Positions 35,115 through 43,470 of a DNA stretch of 64,000 nt are shown one piece after another; position 1 is the first letter of the stretch; each line of letters opens with the position of its first letter. The notes under the pieces were generated by a model. It had not been told where the DNA came from and ran no database searches. It saw only the letters and a program-made list of their open reading frames with translations. Source of the stretch: Chitinophagaceae bacterium LGM1. Its GTDB lineage: Bacteria; Bacteroidota; Bacteroidia; Chitinophagales; Chitinophagaceae. Location of the stretch: assembly GCA_018604165.1 (NCBI GenBank), contig CP075895.1, forward strand, positions 1,387,501 to 1,451,500. The letters are read 5' to 3'. Position numbers and translations under genes: made by a program.

Positions 35115-35849
35115 TTATTTTTTAAATGCCATTATCAGCCTCGGCGATGTGTTGGCATCAAAAGCCTGTAGTTTATAATCGCCGAAAGTAGCTGTTAAAG
35201 ATAAGCCAGCCGTATTAAAAATCTTTTCAAAATCTGCCAGTTCAAAAGCAGCTACGCTTTCGGTGAAATGGCGTGGCTTGTTATCGGCATCGGTAAAGCG
35301 GATGTCTTTTATAAAATGCTTACGCTCTACATGGCGGTTGATGTGGAATGTATAGCTACCCCTTGTTATGGTATCTTGCGGTACTAAGTTGCGCGTTACG
35401 TTTACCGCATTCATATAGTCTATTACCAGTGTGCCGCCTTTCTTCAAAGCCCTTGCAAAAGACTTGGCAGCTAGTAGGTGGTCTCTGTCGTGTGCAAAGT
35501 AGCCAAAGCTAGTGAAGAAATTGAAAGCATAATCGAAGTAGTTGATGTAGGCAGGCATCCGCATATCGTGTACAAAGAAATGCAGGTTATCGGCCTCGTG
35601 TTCTTTGGCTATTTCTATATGGTGCAGCGACAGGTCTATACCCGTAACATCAAAGCCATGCTCTGCCAGTTGGCGTGCATAGCGGCCATCGCCACAGGCA
35701 ATATCCAGCATCTTGCAGCCATCGGGTGGTTGTAAGTGTTGTAGTAGTTTTTCTATAAAGGCTTGGGCTTCGGGTTCGTCTCGATGCTTATATAATATTT
35801 TGTAATAAGGCGAGCCAAACCATGTTTCAAACCAATCTTTCTGTTCCAT
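35115..35849 (-). CDS. class I SAM-dependent methyltransferase
   Basis: 244 residues from the ATG at 35849; the in-frame start 12 codons upstream adds a proline-rich stretch not expected in the family. Motif I is MLDIACGDGRYARQLAEHGF, and motif II is seen in VTGIDLSLHHIEIAKEHE and DYAFNFFTSFGYF. A central beta insertion (GSYTFHINRHVERKHFIKD) precedes the last strands. The substrate is unknown; cyclopropane-synthase-like and ubiquinone-type methyltransferases look similar. Operon with the PAP2 gene 2 bp downstream. Confidence 0.87.
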   Translation of the reverse strand: MEQKDWFETWFGSPYYKILYKHRDEPEAQAFIEKLLQHLQPPDGCKMLDIACGDGRYARQLAEHGFDVTGIDLSLHHIEIAKEHEADNLHFFVHDMRMPAYINYFDYAFNFFTSFGYFAHDRDHLLAAKSFARALKKGGTLVIDYMNAVNVTRNLVPQDTITRGSYTFHINRHVERKHFIKDIRFTDADNKPRHFTESVAAFELADFEKIFNTAGLSLTATFGDYKLQAFDANTSPRLIMAFKK

Positions 35850-35919
35850 AAACGCGTGGGGCAAAGGTAGGCGATAATGGGGCAATAGTGTAATATACAG
35901 TTGGGCAATATACTGTCTG

Positions 35920-36951
35920 CTACTTAACTGGCTTTTTCAGTATTACATAAAACATCATTCTATCCCATTTGCGTTCAGTAGGTATTAACGTAATTCTCCA
36001 ATAATTTTCACCAATATATTTAGGGCATACATCTCTCAATTCAGCAAAAAACATCTGCATAGTATTTCCTTTATCTCTACCTCTCAGTACAGCTTCTTTA
36101 TCAAGCCAGCCTACATGATTATCATTTTTTGCTGCTTTTTCGTACAACAGAATCAGTTCGATGTCTGGATAATACTTCTTTATTACTTTACGTATTTTAT
36201 CAATATTATTCGGCGTTTCATGATTCAGCATTTGGTTCACATTAAACGTAAACTTTATTGAAGTATCAAGCTTCCGTTGTACATCTAATATTCCATTTCT
36301 TTTTTTCGCAAATATGAGTTGTAAAGGGTCAAAGGGTAATTTGCCATCTATTGTTGCCTGCTTAATAATGGGTATATAATAATCAGCCCTTATACCGTCG
36401 TGTATGGCTATTAATGCTGCATACATAGAGCCGTTTGCTAAGTCAGGCCATCCTTTTTCTTGTACATATTTATAGAGCGTTTCAAAATGCAAAGAATCCG
36501 TTCGCATCATTTTTATTCTTAATAAGGAACAAGTAAAGCTATCACCACAATTTTCCAGTTTTCTTCTTACATCTTGGTCTTCGTCCCTCATTTGTTTCAT
36601 TAGTAAATAATCTTCCGTTCTGGGTGTAGCTATTACGGTTTGATACTTCTCTCTGTAGGCAGCTTTTACCTCTTCAGATAGCCTGTATCGGTTCAGGAAA
36701 CTATCTGCATGGCTGGCATTTGAAAAGCCTGTAAGAAAATAATAAGGGTCAATCTTCATAAACCATTCTCCACAGCGTACCGTATCTCGTTTACGCGAAA
36801 AGCTATCTGCCATGTAAAATGCATAAAAAGTACTTTTTTTAAAGCCTGCCTCTATTTGTAGTATTTCAGCTTTTGTTAGCGTATCGGCTACTTTGGCGTA
36901 ACAATGGAGAGTGCCCGTAAACAATAGAATAAGAAGAAGAAAGGGCTTCAT
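35920..36951 (-). CDS. secreted hypothetical protein, distantly DUF6624-like
   Basis: 343 residues with a signal peptide ending near HCYAK (about 20). The central segment MRDEDQDVRRKLENCGDSF, followed by YKYVQEKGWPDLANGSMYAA, AIHDGIRADYYIPIIKQA and DGKLPFDPLQLIFAKKRNG, has the order of features seen in DUF6624 proteins (DQxxR, GWP, H before a helix, then a G-K-L loop), but the final YGTQ-like block is missing. A divergent C-terminal domain follows. The link to DUF6624 is my inference. Transcribed alone. Confidence 0.68.
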   Translation of the reverse strand: MKPFLLLILLFTGTLHCYAKVADTLTKAEILQIEAGFKKSTFYAFYMADSFSRKRDTVRCGEWFMKIDPYYFLTGFSNASHADSFLNRYRLSEEVKAAYREKYQTVIATPRTEDYLLMKQMRDEDQDVRRKLENCGDSFTCSLLRIKMMRTDSLHFETLYKYVQEKGWPDLANGSMYAALIAIHDGIRADYYIPIIKQATIDGKLPFDPLQLIFAKKRNGILDVQRKLDTSIKFTFNVNQMLNHETPNNIDKIRKVIKKYYPDIELILLYEKAAKNDNHVGWLDKEAVLRGRDKGNTMQMFFAELRDVCPKYIGENYWRITLIPTERKWDRMMFYVILKKPVK

Positions 36952-37067
36952 AATGGGTTTAGTTATAATGAAATATTAAGTTATGTGTTTTTTGATTGAA
37001 TTGCAAGGAAAGCCACACCCCATTAGCGGATAATATTTAACTTCGCACCCTCTATACAGAAACAGAT

Positions 37068-37724
37068 ATGAAGAGTACATTGCGCCGTTTTGTTGTGAAC
37101 AACCGCCTGCTGCTGGCAGTGCTATTGATTGGCTTGGGTATATGGGTAGGCATGGAAGTAACGTGGTGGATAGGCTGGATACCGTTTTTGGTAGCTATAC
37201 TAATGGTAGTTGCCCACTTTATGATAGGCCCCATGACGCTGATACAGGGCTATGTAGAAAGCGGCGATATGGATGGTGCGCAAAAATTGCTGGATAAGGT
37301 GAAGTACCCCAACCTGCTGTATAAACCCGTGCGCTCGTCTTACTACATGCTACGTGCCAACTTCAGCACCATGGGCGATGACCTTGACAAAGCAGAGGCA
37401 GACTTGAAAAAAGGCTTAGCAGCCGGTATGCCCGAAAAAGAATATGAGGGTACTGCCTACCTGCAACTGGGTAGCATAGCCTACAAAAAAGGCAATAAGA
37501 AAGAGGCGATGGAAAATATGCGCAAAGCCATAAAAGTAGGATTGCCTGATGAAGACAGCAAAGCCACTGCCTACCTGCAACTAAGCAGCCTGCTACTGGA
37601 ACGCCGCGACTTTAAGAGTGCTAAGATGTACTTTGCCAAAGCCAAAGCCTGCAAAGCCACCAACGAGCAAATAGTAAGTCAGGTGAAAGAAATGGCTAAG
37701 TATATGGCAAGAATACCCGGATAA
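37068..37724 (+). CDS. membrane-anchored tetratricopeptide repeat protein
   Basis: 218 residues. Two membrane helices at the N-terminus (about 12-28 and 32-56) are followed by TPR motifs from about 60 onward (GDMDGAQKLLDKVKYPNLLY, DLDKAEADLKKGLAAGM, YLQLGSIAYKKGNKKEAMEN, YLQLSSLLLERRDFKSAKMY). The repeats face the cytosol or periplasm and probably mediate protein-protein contacts. It is a single gene ahead of a long gene-free region, with a weak terminator 26 bp after the stop. Confidence 0.85.
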   Translation: MKSTLRRFVVNNRLLLAVLLIGLGIWVGMEVTWWIGWIPFLVAILMVVAHFMIGPMTLIQGYVESGDMDGAQKLLDKVKYPNLLYKPVRSSYYMLRANFSTMGDDLDKAEADLKKGLAAGMPEKEYEGTAYLQLGSIAYKKGNKKEAMENMRKAIKVGLPDEDSKATAYLQLSSLLLERRDFKSAKMYFAKAKACKATNEQIVSQVKEMAKYMARIPG

Positions 37725-37749
37725 TTATTACAGATATTTTATAACAAAG

Positions 37750-37777
37750 AACCACGCTGAAAAGGGTGGTTTTTTTG
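37750..37777 (+). terminator. terminator of the TPR protein gene
   Basis: AACCAC (37750-37755) and GTGGTT (37766-37771) followed by seven Ts. Confidence 0.65.
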
Positions 37778-37778
37778 T

Positions 37779-37857
37779 TTACCTGTTCAACTACTTGAAC
37801 AAACTGAACAAGTGAACATGTTCGCGGTGTTCGTATATCCTGTACGCGAACAAACAA
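37779..37857. repeat. cluster of GAAC/GTTC palindromes
   Basis: GTTCAA-CTAC-TTGAAC (37785-37800), GAACATGTTC (37814-37823) and GTTCGCG...CGCGAAC (about 37819-37850) lie end to end in under 80 bp. Confidence 0.6.
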
Positions 37858-37870
37858 ACAGAAAATACAA

Positions 37871-37991
37871 ATTCCCCTTTTGAAAGGGGATGTCGCCACG
37901 AAGAGAAGCGTAGTGGTGACAGGGGTATGTTCTACTCGTGCTGTGTCACTCTCGGTAAGTGGACACACCCCTAACCCCTCTCGGAGAGGGC
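37871..37991. repeat. palindromic intergenic element with CCCC/GGGG ends
   Basis: TTCCCCTTTTGAAAGGGG and ACCCCTCTCGGAGAGGG bracket a unit containing GTCGCCAC...GTGGTGAC. The layout looks like a dispersed intergenic repeat of Bacteroidota rather than a gene remnant. Confidence 0.5.
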
Positions 37992-38063
37992 AAGTATTTT
38001 GTCCCACTGTCCCAAAGAATAGTAACTGAAACGGTGGGACACTTGGGACAGTACAAACTACTC

Positions 38064-38091
38064 GCGTCATTACGAGGCACGAAGCAATCTC
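38064..38091. repeat. single arm of a CGTCATTACGAGG...GAAGCAATCTC dispersed repeat
   Basis: CGTCATTACGAGGCACGAAG continuing to CAATCTCA closely resembles a palindromic repeat arm known from the intergenic regions of many bacteria. No matching inverted arm is seen within the next 200 bp. Confidence 0.6.
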
Positions 38092-38367
38092 ACGATAACA
38101 AGGGAATTGTAACGGGTGTTAAACAGGCCTATTGCAGAATTTCATAGTAGTCTCGCTGTTCAAGATGTTCTATAAGGCATCATGAACTATTAAATGGAAC
38201 ACCGTTCTCCGAACGGTATTTGAAATACTAATGTTGATGATTTTACACTGCTTGTTTCTATTCAGCGGCTGGATGATGAATGCCATTCAGAGAACGGAGT
38301 TTATCTTTAGTTCCAAATGCCCTTTGGAACAGCAGGAGTCTTACTATTCTTCGCACAACATTTCAAA

Positions 38368-38820
38368 TTATGATTGCGGCACCAACTGTATTGTCATACC
38401 CGGTGTGAGGCCGATGCAGATGTCTATATTGCTGAATTTGAAACTGCCGAGTTTTAGTTTCTCCCGATACTCGTCTGTTGTTACCAGCATCTTTACAATA
38501 GTACCTAACAGGGCTTTGTCTTTATGTTGTTCCAGTATTTCTTTTCTACGTTCGGGCGATACATCGCTCGATTTGAGGAAGTGAAATGTAATATCGGGTG
38601 GTAGCCCCATGGTTACAGATATGCCTGTAGTTTTAAAACCTACTTCTTCAATAATAGGTGTGAGACCTATTACTTCATTGGCCGTATTGATGGTTTTTTC
38701 TTTTGCTGCCTCGCCAATGCTGGTAAGTTTTTCTGCCAGCTTATCCATACTCAGGGTATCAGCTACTGCGTCTTTGGCTTCGGTTACTTTTTCGGTTACT
38801 TTATTCAGAAAGTCTTTCAT
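38368..38820 (-). CDS. hypothetical cytosolic protein
   Basis: 150 residues. The first ~50 residues are a charged amphipathic helix (KDFLNKVTEKVTEAKDAVAD); the rest is a compact domain (PIIEEVGFKTTGISVTMGLP, SSDVSPERRKEILEQHKDKA, FSNIDICIGLTPGMTIQLVP). No signal peptide, membrane segment or recognised domain. It is the first gene on the minus strand after the rplL terminator, in the place where rpoB would normally lie. Function unknown. Confidence 0.75.
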   Translation of the reverse strand: MKDFLNKVTEKVTEAKDAVADTLSMDKLAEKLTSIGEAAKEKTINTANEVIGLTPIIEEVGFKTTGISVTMGLPPDITFHFLKSSDVSPERRKEILEQHKDKALLGTIVKMLVTTDEYREKLKLGSFKFSNIDICIGLTPGMTIQLVPQS

Positions 38821-38850
38821 TACCTGTTGGTTTTATTACAGCAATTTACG

Positions 38851-38884
38851 AAAAAAATAAAGCTACCCCGTATGGAGTAGCTTT
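38851..38884 (-). terminator. rho-independent terminator after rplL
   Basis: On the minus strand AAAGCTAC and GTAGCTTT, extended by two inner base pairs, form the stem, followed by ATTTTTTT. It ends the rplKAJL transcript. Confidence 0.85.
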
Positions 38885-38907
38885 AATGAAATAAGAAAGA
38901 GCGCAAA

Positions 38908-39282
38908 TTAAGCTATCTCAACTTCAGCACCAGCTTCAGCCAGTTTAGCTTTCAGGTCTTCAGCTTCAGCTTTGCTAACGCCTTCTTTCACGTTCTTAGG
39001 AGCACCGTCTACCAGTTCTTTAGCTTCTTTCAAGCCAAGGCCAGTCAGTTCTTTTACAGCTTTAACAACGTTCAGTTTGTTAGGACCAGCTGCTTTCAGG
39101 ATAACATCGAAAGATGTTTTCTCTGCTGCTGCTGCGCCACCACCGTCGCCACCTGCTGCAACTACAACTGCTGCTGCTGCTGGTTCGATACCGTAGTCTG
39201 CTTTCAATACGTCAGCCAATTCCTGTACTTCTTTAACTGTCAGGTTTACTAATGATTCGGCTAATGCTTTAACGTCTGCCAT
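38908..39282 (-). CDS. rplL: 50S ribosomal protein L7/L12
   Basis: 124 residues. The N-terminal dimerisation domain ([20 protein letters not shown]), an Ala/Gly-rich hinge ([19 protein letters not shown]) and the C-terminal factor-binding domain ([20 protein letters not shown]) are all normal. It forms the ribosomal stalk with L10 and recruits translation GTPases. It is the last gene of the cluster, 94 bp after rplJ, and is followed by a terminator instead of rpoB. Confidence 0.98.
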   Translation of the reverse strand: MADVKALAESLVNLTVKEVQELADVLKADYGIEPAAAAVVVAAGGDGGGAAAAEKTSFDVILKAAGPNKLNVVKAVKELTGLGLKEAKELVDGAPKNVKEGVSKAEAEDLKAKLAEAGAEVEIA

Positions 39283-39376
39283 TTTATTATCTTTTTAAAT
39301 TGTTTTAAAAAATTGTTGTTTTATAATATAGCTTGGAAGCCAATGTTGTTGCGCCGTTTTATACCCGGCGAGGTAA

Positions 39377-40015
39377 TTATTCTGCAGCTGGTGCATCTGT
39401 TGCAGGAGCGTCTGCAGCAGGTGCTTCAGGAGCCTGTGGTGCTTCGGCAGCAGGTGCCTCTGGGGCAGCAGCTTCAGCAGCAGGTGTTTCTGTAGCAGTT
39501 GCTTCAACAGCAGGTACGCCACCGCCTTTTTCTGCATTATGCAGCAATGCAGCGATAACACGTTTTGCAGGTGATTGCAACAAGCCGATAACTTCGCCAA
39601 TAAGCTCGTTCTTCGTCTTGATGTTGGTAAGCGCAGTCAGTTGGTTGTCGCCAACAAATATGTCGCCGTTGATGAACGCTGCTTTCAGCAATGGTTTTTC
39701 GCCGTTGCTTGCCTTGCGGAAAGAGCTGATTATCAGAGCAGGCTCTTTAGGGCTCTCGCTGAACATCAGGGCTGTAACATTGTGCAAAGAATCGTAGATG
39801 CCTGCATACTTTTCGCTGTCAAGGCTTTCCAACGCTTTGCGGATGAGGGTGTTTTTAGCCACCGTCATTTCTACTTGCTTATCAAAGCAATGCCTGCGCA
39901 GGGTGCTAGTTTGTCCTGCATCGAGGCTTTCTGTATCTGTTATGTAGAAGTTGTTGTACTGAGAGAATTTCTCTTTCAATACTTCAATCACTTCTTGTTT
40001 TTGAGCTGGTGTCAT
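39377..40015 (-). CDS. rplJ: 50S ribosomal protein L10 with Ala/Pro-rich C-terminal extension
   Basis: 212 residues, about 40 longer than usual. Residues 1-165 are a normal L10: the rRNA-binding N-terminal domain (TVAKNTLIRKALESLD) and the helix that binds L7/L12 dimers (KTKNELIGEVIGLLQSPAKR, then VIAALLHNAEK). Residues ~168-212 are an acidic Ala/Pro/Glu tail (repeats of PAAEAP and PEAPAA), expected to be disordered. The tail lies after the L12-binding helix. It is 94 bp from rplL and 48 bp from rplA. Confidence 0.96.
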   Translation of the reverse strand: MTPAQKQEVIEVLKEKFSQYNNFYITDTESLDAGQTSTLRRHCFDKQVEMTVAKNTLIRKALESLDSEKYAGIYDSLHNVTALMFSESPKEPALIISSFRKASNGEKPLLKAAFINGDIFVGDNQLTALTNIKTKNELIGEVIGLLQSPAKRVIAALLHNAEKGGGVPAVEATATETPAAEAAAPEAPAAEAPQAPEAPAADAPATDAPAAE

Positions 40016-40063
40016 TTCAAATGTTTTTTAAGGATAAAAAATACCTTTTTCGTTCACGCTTAA

Positions 40064-40756
40064 TTAGGATACGCTTTTAGTATCGATTGTGATACCGGGG
40101 CTCATCGTAGATGCCATGCTGATGCCACGCAGGTAAGTACCTTTTGCGGTAGCAGGCTTCATGCGCACCAATGTGTTGATGAGTTCCTGAGCGTTTTCGG
40201 CTATCTTCTTAGGTTCAAAAGATACACGGCCGATGGAAGCATGTATGATACCGGCTTTGTCTATCTTAAAAGCTATTTTACCACCTTTAACGTCGTTTAC
40301 AGCTGCAGCTACATCGTTAGTAACTGTACCTGTTTTCGGGTTTGGCATCAGGTTACGAGGGCCTAATACTTTACCCAGCTTGCCTATTTTAGGCATTACA
40401 GATGGTGTGGCGATGATAACATCCACATCAGTCCATCCACCTTCTATCTTCTGTACAAATTCGTCGAGGCCTACGAAATCAGCACCTGCGGCTTTCGCTT
40501 CGGCTTCTTTGTCTGGTGTACAAAGTACCAGTACGCGCTTAGTTTTACCTGTACCGTGTGGCAGGCTTACTGTACCGCGTATAGCTTGGTCTGCTTTCTT
40601 AGGGTCTACACCCAAGCGGATGTGTACGTCAACCGAGCTATCGAATTTGGTAGTGTTGATAGATTTTACCAACGCTGCCGCATCGCCCAGCGAGTATTCT
40701 TTGTTCTTATCTATTTTAGCTTCTACAGCTTTTCTTTTTTTAGTAATTGTTGCCAT
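40064..40756 (-). CDS. rplA: 50S ribosomal protein L1
   Basis: 230 residues. The two-domain L1 pattern is complete, with [20 protein letters not shown], the conserved [15 protein letters not shown], and [19 protein letters not shown]. It forms the mobile L1 stalk at the E site and usually represses its own operon by binding a leader stem resembling its 23S site. It is flanked by rplK (34 bp) and rplJ (48 bp), as in most bacteria. Confidence 0.98.
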   Translation of the reverse strand: MATITKKRKAVEAKIDKNKEYSLGDAAALVKSINTTKFDSSVDVHIRLGVDPKKADQAIRGTVSLPHGTGKTKRVLVLCTPDKEAEAKAAGADFVGLDEFVQKIEGGWTDVDVIIATPSVMPKIGKLGKVLGPRNLMPNPKTGTVTNDVAAAVNDVKGGKIAFKIDKAGIIHASIGRVSFEPKKIAENAQELINTLVRMKPATAKGTYLRGISMASTMSPGITIDTKSVS

Positions 40757-40790
40757 TGTTGCAATGTTTTAAGTAAGGTGAAGCAATGGA

Positions 40791-41234
40791 TTAATTGGCC
40801 CAGGGAGCTGCGCCGTCAACGTTGAGGCCCATGCTGCGTGCTGTACCGGCTACCATTTTCATGGCGCTTTCAAGCGTAAAGCAGTTCAGGTCGCTCATTT
40901 TGTCTTTAGCGATTTCTTCTACTTGTGCCCAGCTTACTTTACCTACTTTGTTACGGTTAGATTCTTTAGAACCTTTCTGAATCTTAGCCGCTTCCATCAA
41001 CTGTACGGCAGCAGGTGGCGTTTTGATAACAAAGTCGAAAGACTTGTCTGCATAAACTGTTAGGAGAACGGGTAATACTTTACCCATTTTGTCTTGTGTG
41101 CGAGCATTGAACTGCTTGCAGAATTCCATAATGTTGACACCCTTAGAACCCAGTGCAGGGCCGATTGGTGGTGCTGGATTGGCTTGGCCGCCTTTACATT
41201 GCAGCTTTACATAGCCAGTGATTTCTTTAGCCAT
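40791..41234 (-). CDS. rplK: 50S ribosomal protein L11
   Basis: 147 residues. The N-terminal domain ([20 protein letters not shown]) with its proline-rich thiostrepton/RelA region and the C-terminal rRNA-binding domain ([12 protein letters not shown] near the end) are complete. First gene of rplKAJL, with its own promoter; nusG and secE, its usual upstream neighbours, are not here. Confidence 0.98.
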   Translation of the reverse strand: MAKEITGYVKLQCKGGQANPAPPIGPALGSKGVNIMEFCKQFNARTQDKMGKVLPVLLTVYADKSFDFVIKTPPAAVQLMEAAKIQKGSKESNRNKVGKVSWAQVEEIAKDKMSDLNCFTLESAMKMVAGTARSMGLNVDGAAPWAN

Positions 41235-41319
41235 TTTCCTTTCTTTTGGTTTTAACGAATTGTATTAAACAACTCTCCCAAATACCGTCATTATAAGAGC
41301 AATATCGAGAATTGGACGG

Positions 41320-41353
41320 CAAAGGTAAGGATATTTTTAATTCAAAAGTCAAA
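41320..41353 (-). promoter_or_regulatory. promoter of rplKAJL
   Basis: On the minus strand TTTG (41350-41353), 22 bp spacer, TACCTTTG (41320-41327), 86 bp upstream of the rplK start. Confidence 0.7.
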
Positions 41354-41405
41354 AATCAAAATAAATTGGTAAATATGTTAATGGGTTGATAAGTTAATCG
41401 TTATT

Positions 41406-41518
41406 GTCATATTGTGCGAAGTGAATACGAAGCGAAATATCTGTTGGGCTTTAGTGCTGTAGATAGGTCATAGCTAAATACCAATATCCATGAGATTTCT
41501 CCCATTGGTCGAAATGAC
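41406..41518. repeat. palindromic intergenic repeat with GTCATTTCGACC-type arms
   Basis: The left arm (GTCATATTGTGCGAAGTGAA, then ACGAAGCGAAATATCTG) and the inverted right arm (reading GTCATTTCGACCAATGGGAG then AAATCTC on the minus strand) bracket about 113 bp. Arms of this type recur in Bacteroidota intergenic regions. Confidence 0.6.
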
Positions 41519-41547
41519 GATGTGGTTACACCTTGTTACAAAATGCA

Positions 41548-43359
41548 CTAATGTTTCTCTTGCTTATCGGCGGGTATGGCAGCGGGTTCTTTTTTACTAA
41601 GCCATTTGCGGAGCGAGAAGCGGTTGGTGTCAACTAATTTATGCTCTATCAGGTAGTGTATTACTTTATGCTCCAGCCAGTGGTGGAAGGGTAGCAGAAA
41701 GCTGATGATGAGTATTTTGATGCCCAGCATCTTCCACGGTTCGTGGTGGGTTATCTCCATTATCTTATGGTCGGCCAGTAGTATGATGAACTCGAAGAAG
41801 AAGATAAACGAAAAGAAGCCCAGCGATTTAATAATAATCTTCGGCACTTTGAAAGAGCCCAGCATGGTAAGCATGATGAAACACAACACAATGCCTATGA
41901 TGATACCCATGTATTGCAGGTTGTGGCGGCGTTCGGTTTGCTTTTGCTCATGTTCTGCAATTATCTGCCGTTGCTTGGTTTCGTTGTCTATCTCCATTTG
42001 CAGTAGGGCATCTTGCTTGGTAACAGCCAGTTGCTCATCGGCATACTGCTTGTTCAGCTTGGCATAGGTATAGGCTTTGGCGGTGTTGCCTGCGGCGTAG
42101 TACAGGCTATCGAGGTACTGGCTGGTTTCTATCATATAGGGCAGGTAGGCGGCATCTTTGGCAGCCATAAAAGCCTGTTCCATTTTTTGGGTAGCAAGGG
42201 TAGTGTTGCTATTGCGCAGCAAAAACTGTGCATACCGCTTCTCGAAGTTGGAAAGAAAGAATTTGATGTGCGCTATTTTTTTCCATACCATCTCATCGGC
42301 CTTGGCATACATATACAGGGCACTGTCTTTTATGCCACGGTTTTCGTACACATACGCCATCACACGGTAGTAAGATATGGTGTCTTTACGATGCATAACA
42401 GCCAACTCTTCAGGAAACTTTTTGGTATAAAAATCTGCCAGTTCGTTGAACAGTCCGTTTTGCATCAGGTAGGTGCTGTGGTTGCCGATGGCGTTTCTCA
42501 GCAATACGGTATCGTTGTGTTCCTTAGCGTATGCTACCAGTCGGTAGGTTATTTTTTCGGCGTTGTGGGGTTCTTTGTTGTAGTAATATTTCTCGGCAAG
42601 GTCGGCATATATTTTATTGATAGCGAGGGAGTCTGTTATGCCCAGCTTAGGCATCAGGGCTATCTGTTTTTTCTTATAGTCTCTTGCCTGCGGGTAGTTG
42701 CCTATCAGCAGGTAGAAGTAAGAGAGGTGGTCGTAGCAGTTATAAATCTCCAGATGGTTTTGCTGCTCTTGTGCCAGCGTCAGTGCATTCAGGTAGTTGC
42801 GGAAAGCATCCAGTTTATTATTAGTCAGCTCTAGGCATTTACCCCATTGCAAAAAGCACTCTGCTTTAAAAGTGTCATTGTCTGTAAGCCCTATGTAGTA
42901 GTATGCTTTGCTGATGTAGTCTATTGCTTGTTTGGTATTGTTCTCTGCCATACATACGGCACTCTGCGCTGCGTAGGCATGGTAATGCCACAGGTTGTTG
43001 CTGTGCGCTTTGGCAAGTGCCAGCATATTGTTGGCATACTCTCTGCCTTTGCTTGCATTGGCACTGTTGAAGTCGGTTAGGGAAAAATAACCACGAAAGG
43101 CGATGAGGGAAAGCGTATCGTTGCCCGTAAGTGTGGCCATATCAATGGCAGCTTCCAGCGTGCTGTCTTTCTTTGGTTGTTCGCCTGTCAGGTCGTATAT
43201 CTTAGCTATTTGCAGCAGGTAGTCTATTTTCTGCTCGTTGGTTTCAGCCTTTTGGTAAGACTCCCAAATTGATGCCTCATCTGTATGATGTGCGTATGAT
43301 GTACGGGGTAGCCAAAGAGCCATCATCCCGATAAAAAGGAATAACAAGGTGCGCGACAT
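41548..43359 (-). CDS. TPR-repeat protein with C-terminal membrane domain
   Basis: 603 residues from the ATG at 43359, chosen because it opens a signal peptide (MSRTLLFLFIGMMALWLP); an in-frame start 16 codons upstream is possible. Residues ~30-430 are TPR-like helical repeats (FLQWGKCLELTNNKLDAFRN, YLLIGNYPQARDYKKKQIA). A predicted coiled coil (~440-480, TKQRQIIAEHEQKQTERR) leads into three or four membrane helices (~485-570) and a Lys-rich tail. The layout resembles the sensor half of Bacteroidota TPR-type histidine kinases, but no kinase or DNA-binding domain follows. Function unknown. Confidence 0.82.
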   Translation of the reverse strand: MSRTLLFLFIGMMALWLPRTSYAHHTDEASIWESYQKAETNEQKIDYLLQIAKIYDLTGEQPKKDSTLEAAIDMATLTGNDTLSLIAFRGYFSLTDFNSANASKGREYANNMLALAKAHSNNLWHYHAYAAQSAVCMAENNTKQAIDYISKAYYYIGLTDNDTFKAECFLQWGKCLELTNNKLDAFRNYLNALTLAQEQQNHLEIYNCYDHLSYFYLLIGNYPQARDYKKKQIALMPKLGITDSLAINKIYADLAEKYYYNKEPHNAEKITYRLVAYAKEHNDTVLLRNAIGNHSTYLMQNGLFNELADFYTKKFPEELAVMHRKDTISYYRVMAYVYENRGIKDSALYMYAKADEMVWKKIAHIKFFLSNFEKRYAQFLLRNSNTTLATQKMEQAFMAAKDAAYLPYMIETSQYLDSLYYAAGNTAKAYTYAKLNKQYADEQLAVTKQDALLQMEIDNETKQRQIIAEHEQKQTERRHNLQYMGIIIGIVLCFIMLTMLGSFKVPKIIIKSLGFFSFIFFFEFIILLADHKIMEITHHEPWKMLGIKILIISFLLPFHHWLEHKVIHYLIEHKLVDTNRFSLRKWLSKKEPAAIPADKQEKH

Positions 43360-43470
43360 AGAGGATGCTGATATGCCCTGACAAGATATGAAAAAAATAT
43401 CTGCCATGTATTATTACATTGGCTGTGAAATTTATATATTTAGGGATTGTTCATTTAAAATTCATCCTCT

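Larger units (their letters stand above)
37725..38367. other. 643 bp gene-free region made of palindromic segments
   Basis: No credible coding sequence. It holds, in order, a terminator, a cluster of GAAC/GTTC palindromes, a GGGG/CCCC inverted element around GTCGCCAC...GTGGTGAC, an interleaved GTCCCAC/TGTCCCAA inverted pair, a GTCATTACGAGGCACGAAGC repeat arm, and a small CCGTTCTCCGAACGG hairpin at 38200-38214. Confidence 0.7.
41235..41547. other. 313 bp intergenic region: rplK leader, promoter and palindromic repeat
   Basis: No gene. From right to left it contains the palindromic repeat (41406-41518), an AT-rich stretch, the rplK promoter and a leader of roughly 80 nt. Confidence 0.7.

Noticed and set aside
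37725-38367. Degraded transposase or insertion sequence
   Set aside because: No frame in this stretch shows transposase motifs; the inverted repeats are short and of several unrelated types.
38231-38584. 117-codon open frame on the plus strand
   Set aside because: It begins in gene-free palindromic sequence and runs antisense to the 38368-38820 gene, whose codon use and amphipathic N-terminus look real.
42013-42834. 273-codon open frame on the plus strand
   Set aside because: It is antisense to the TPR protein at 41548-43359, which has a signal peptide, TPR helices and membrane segments.
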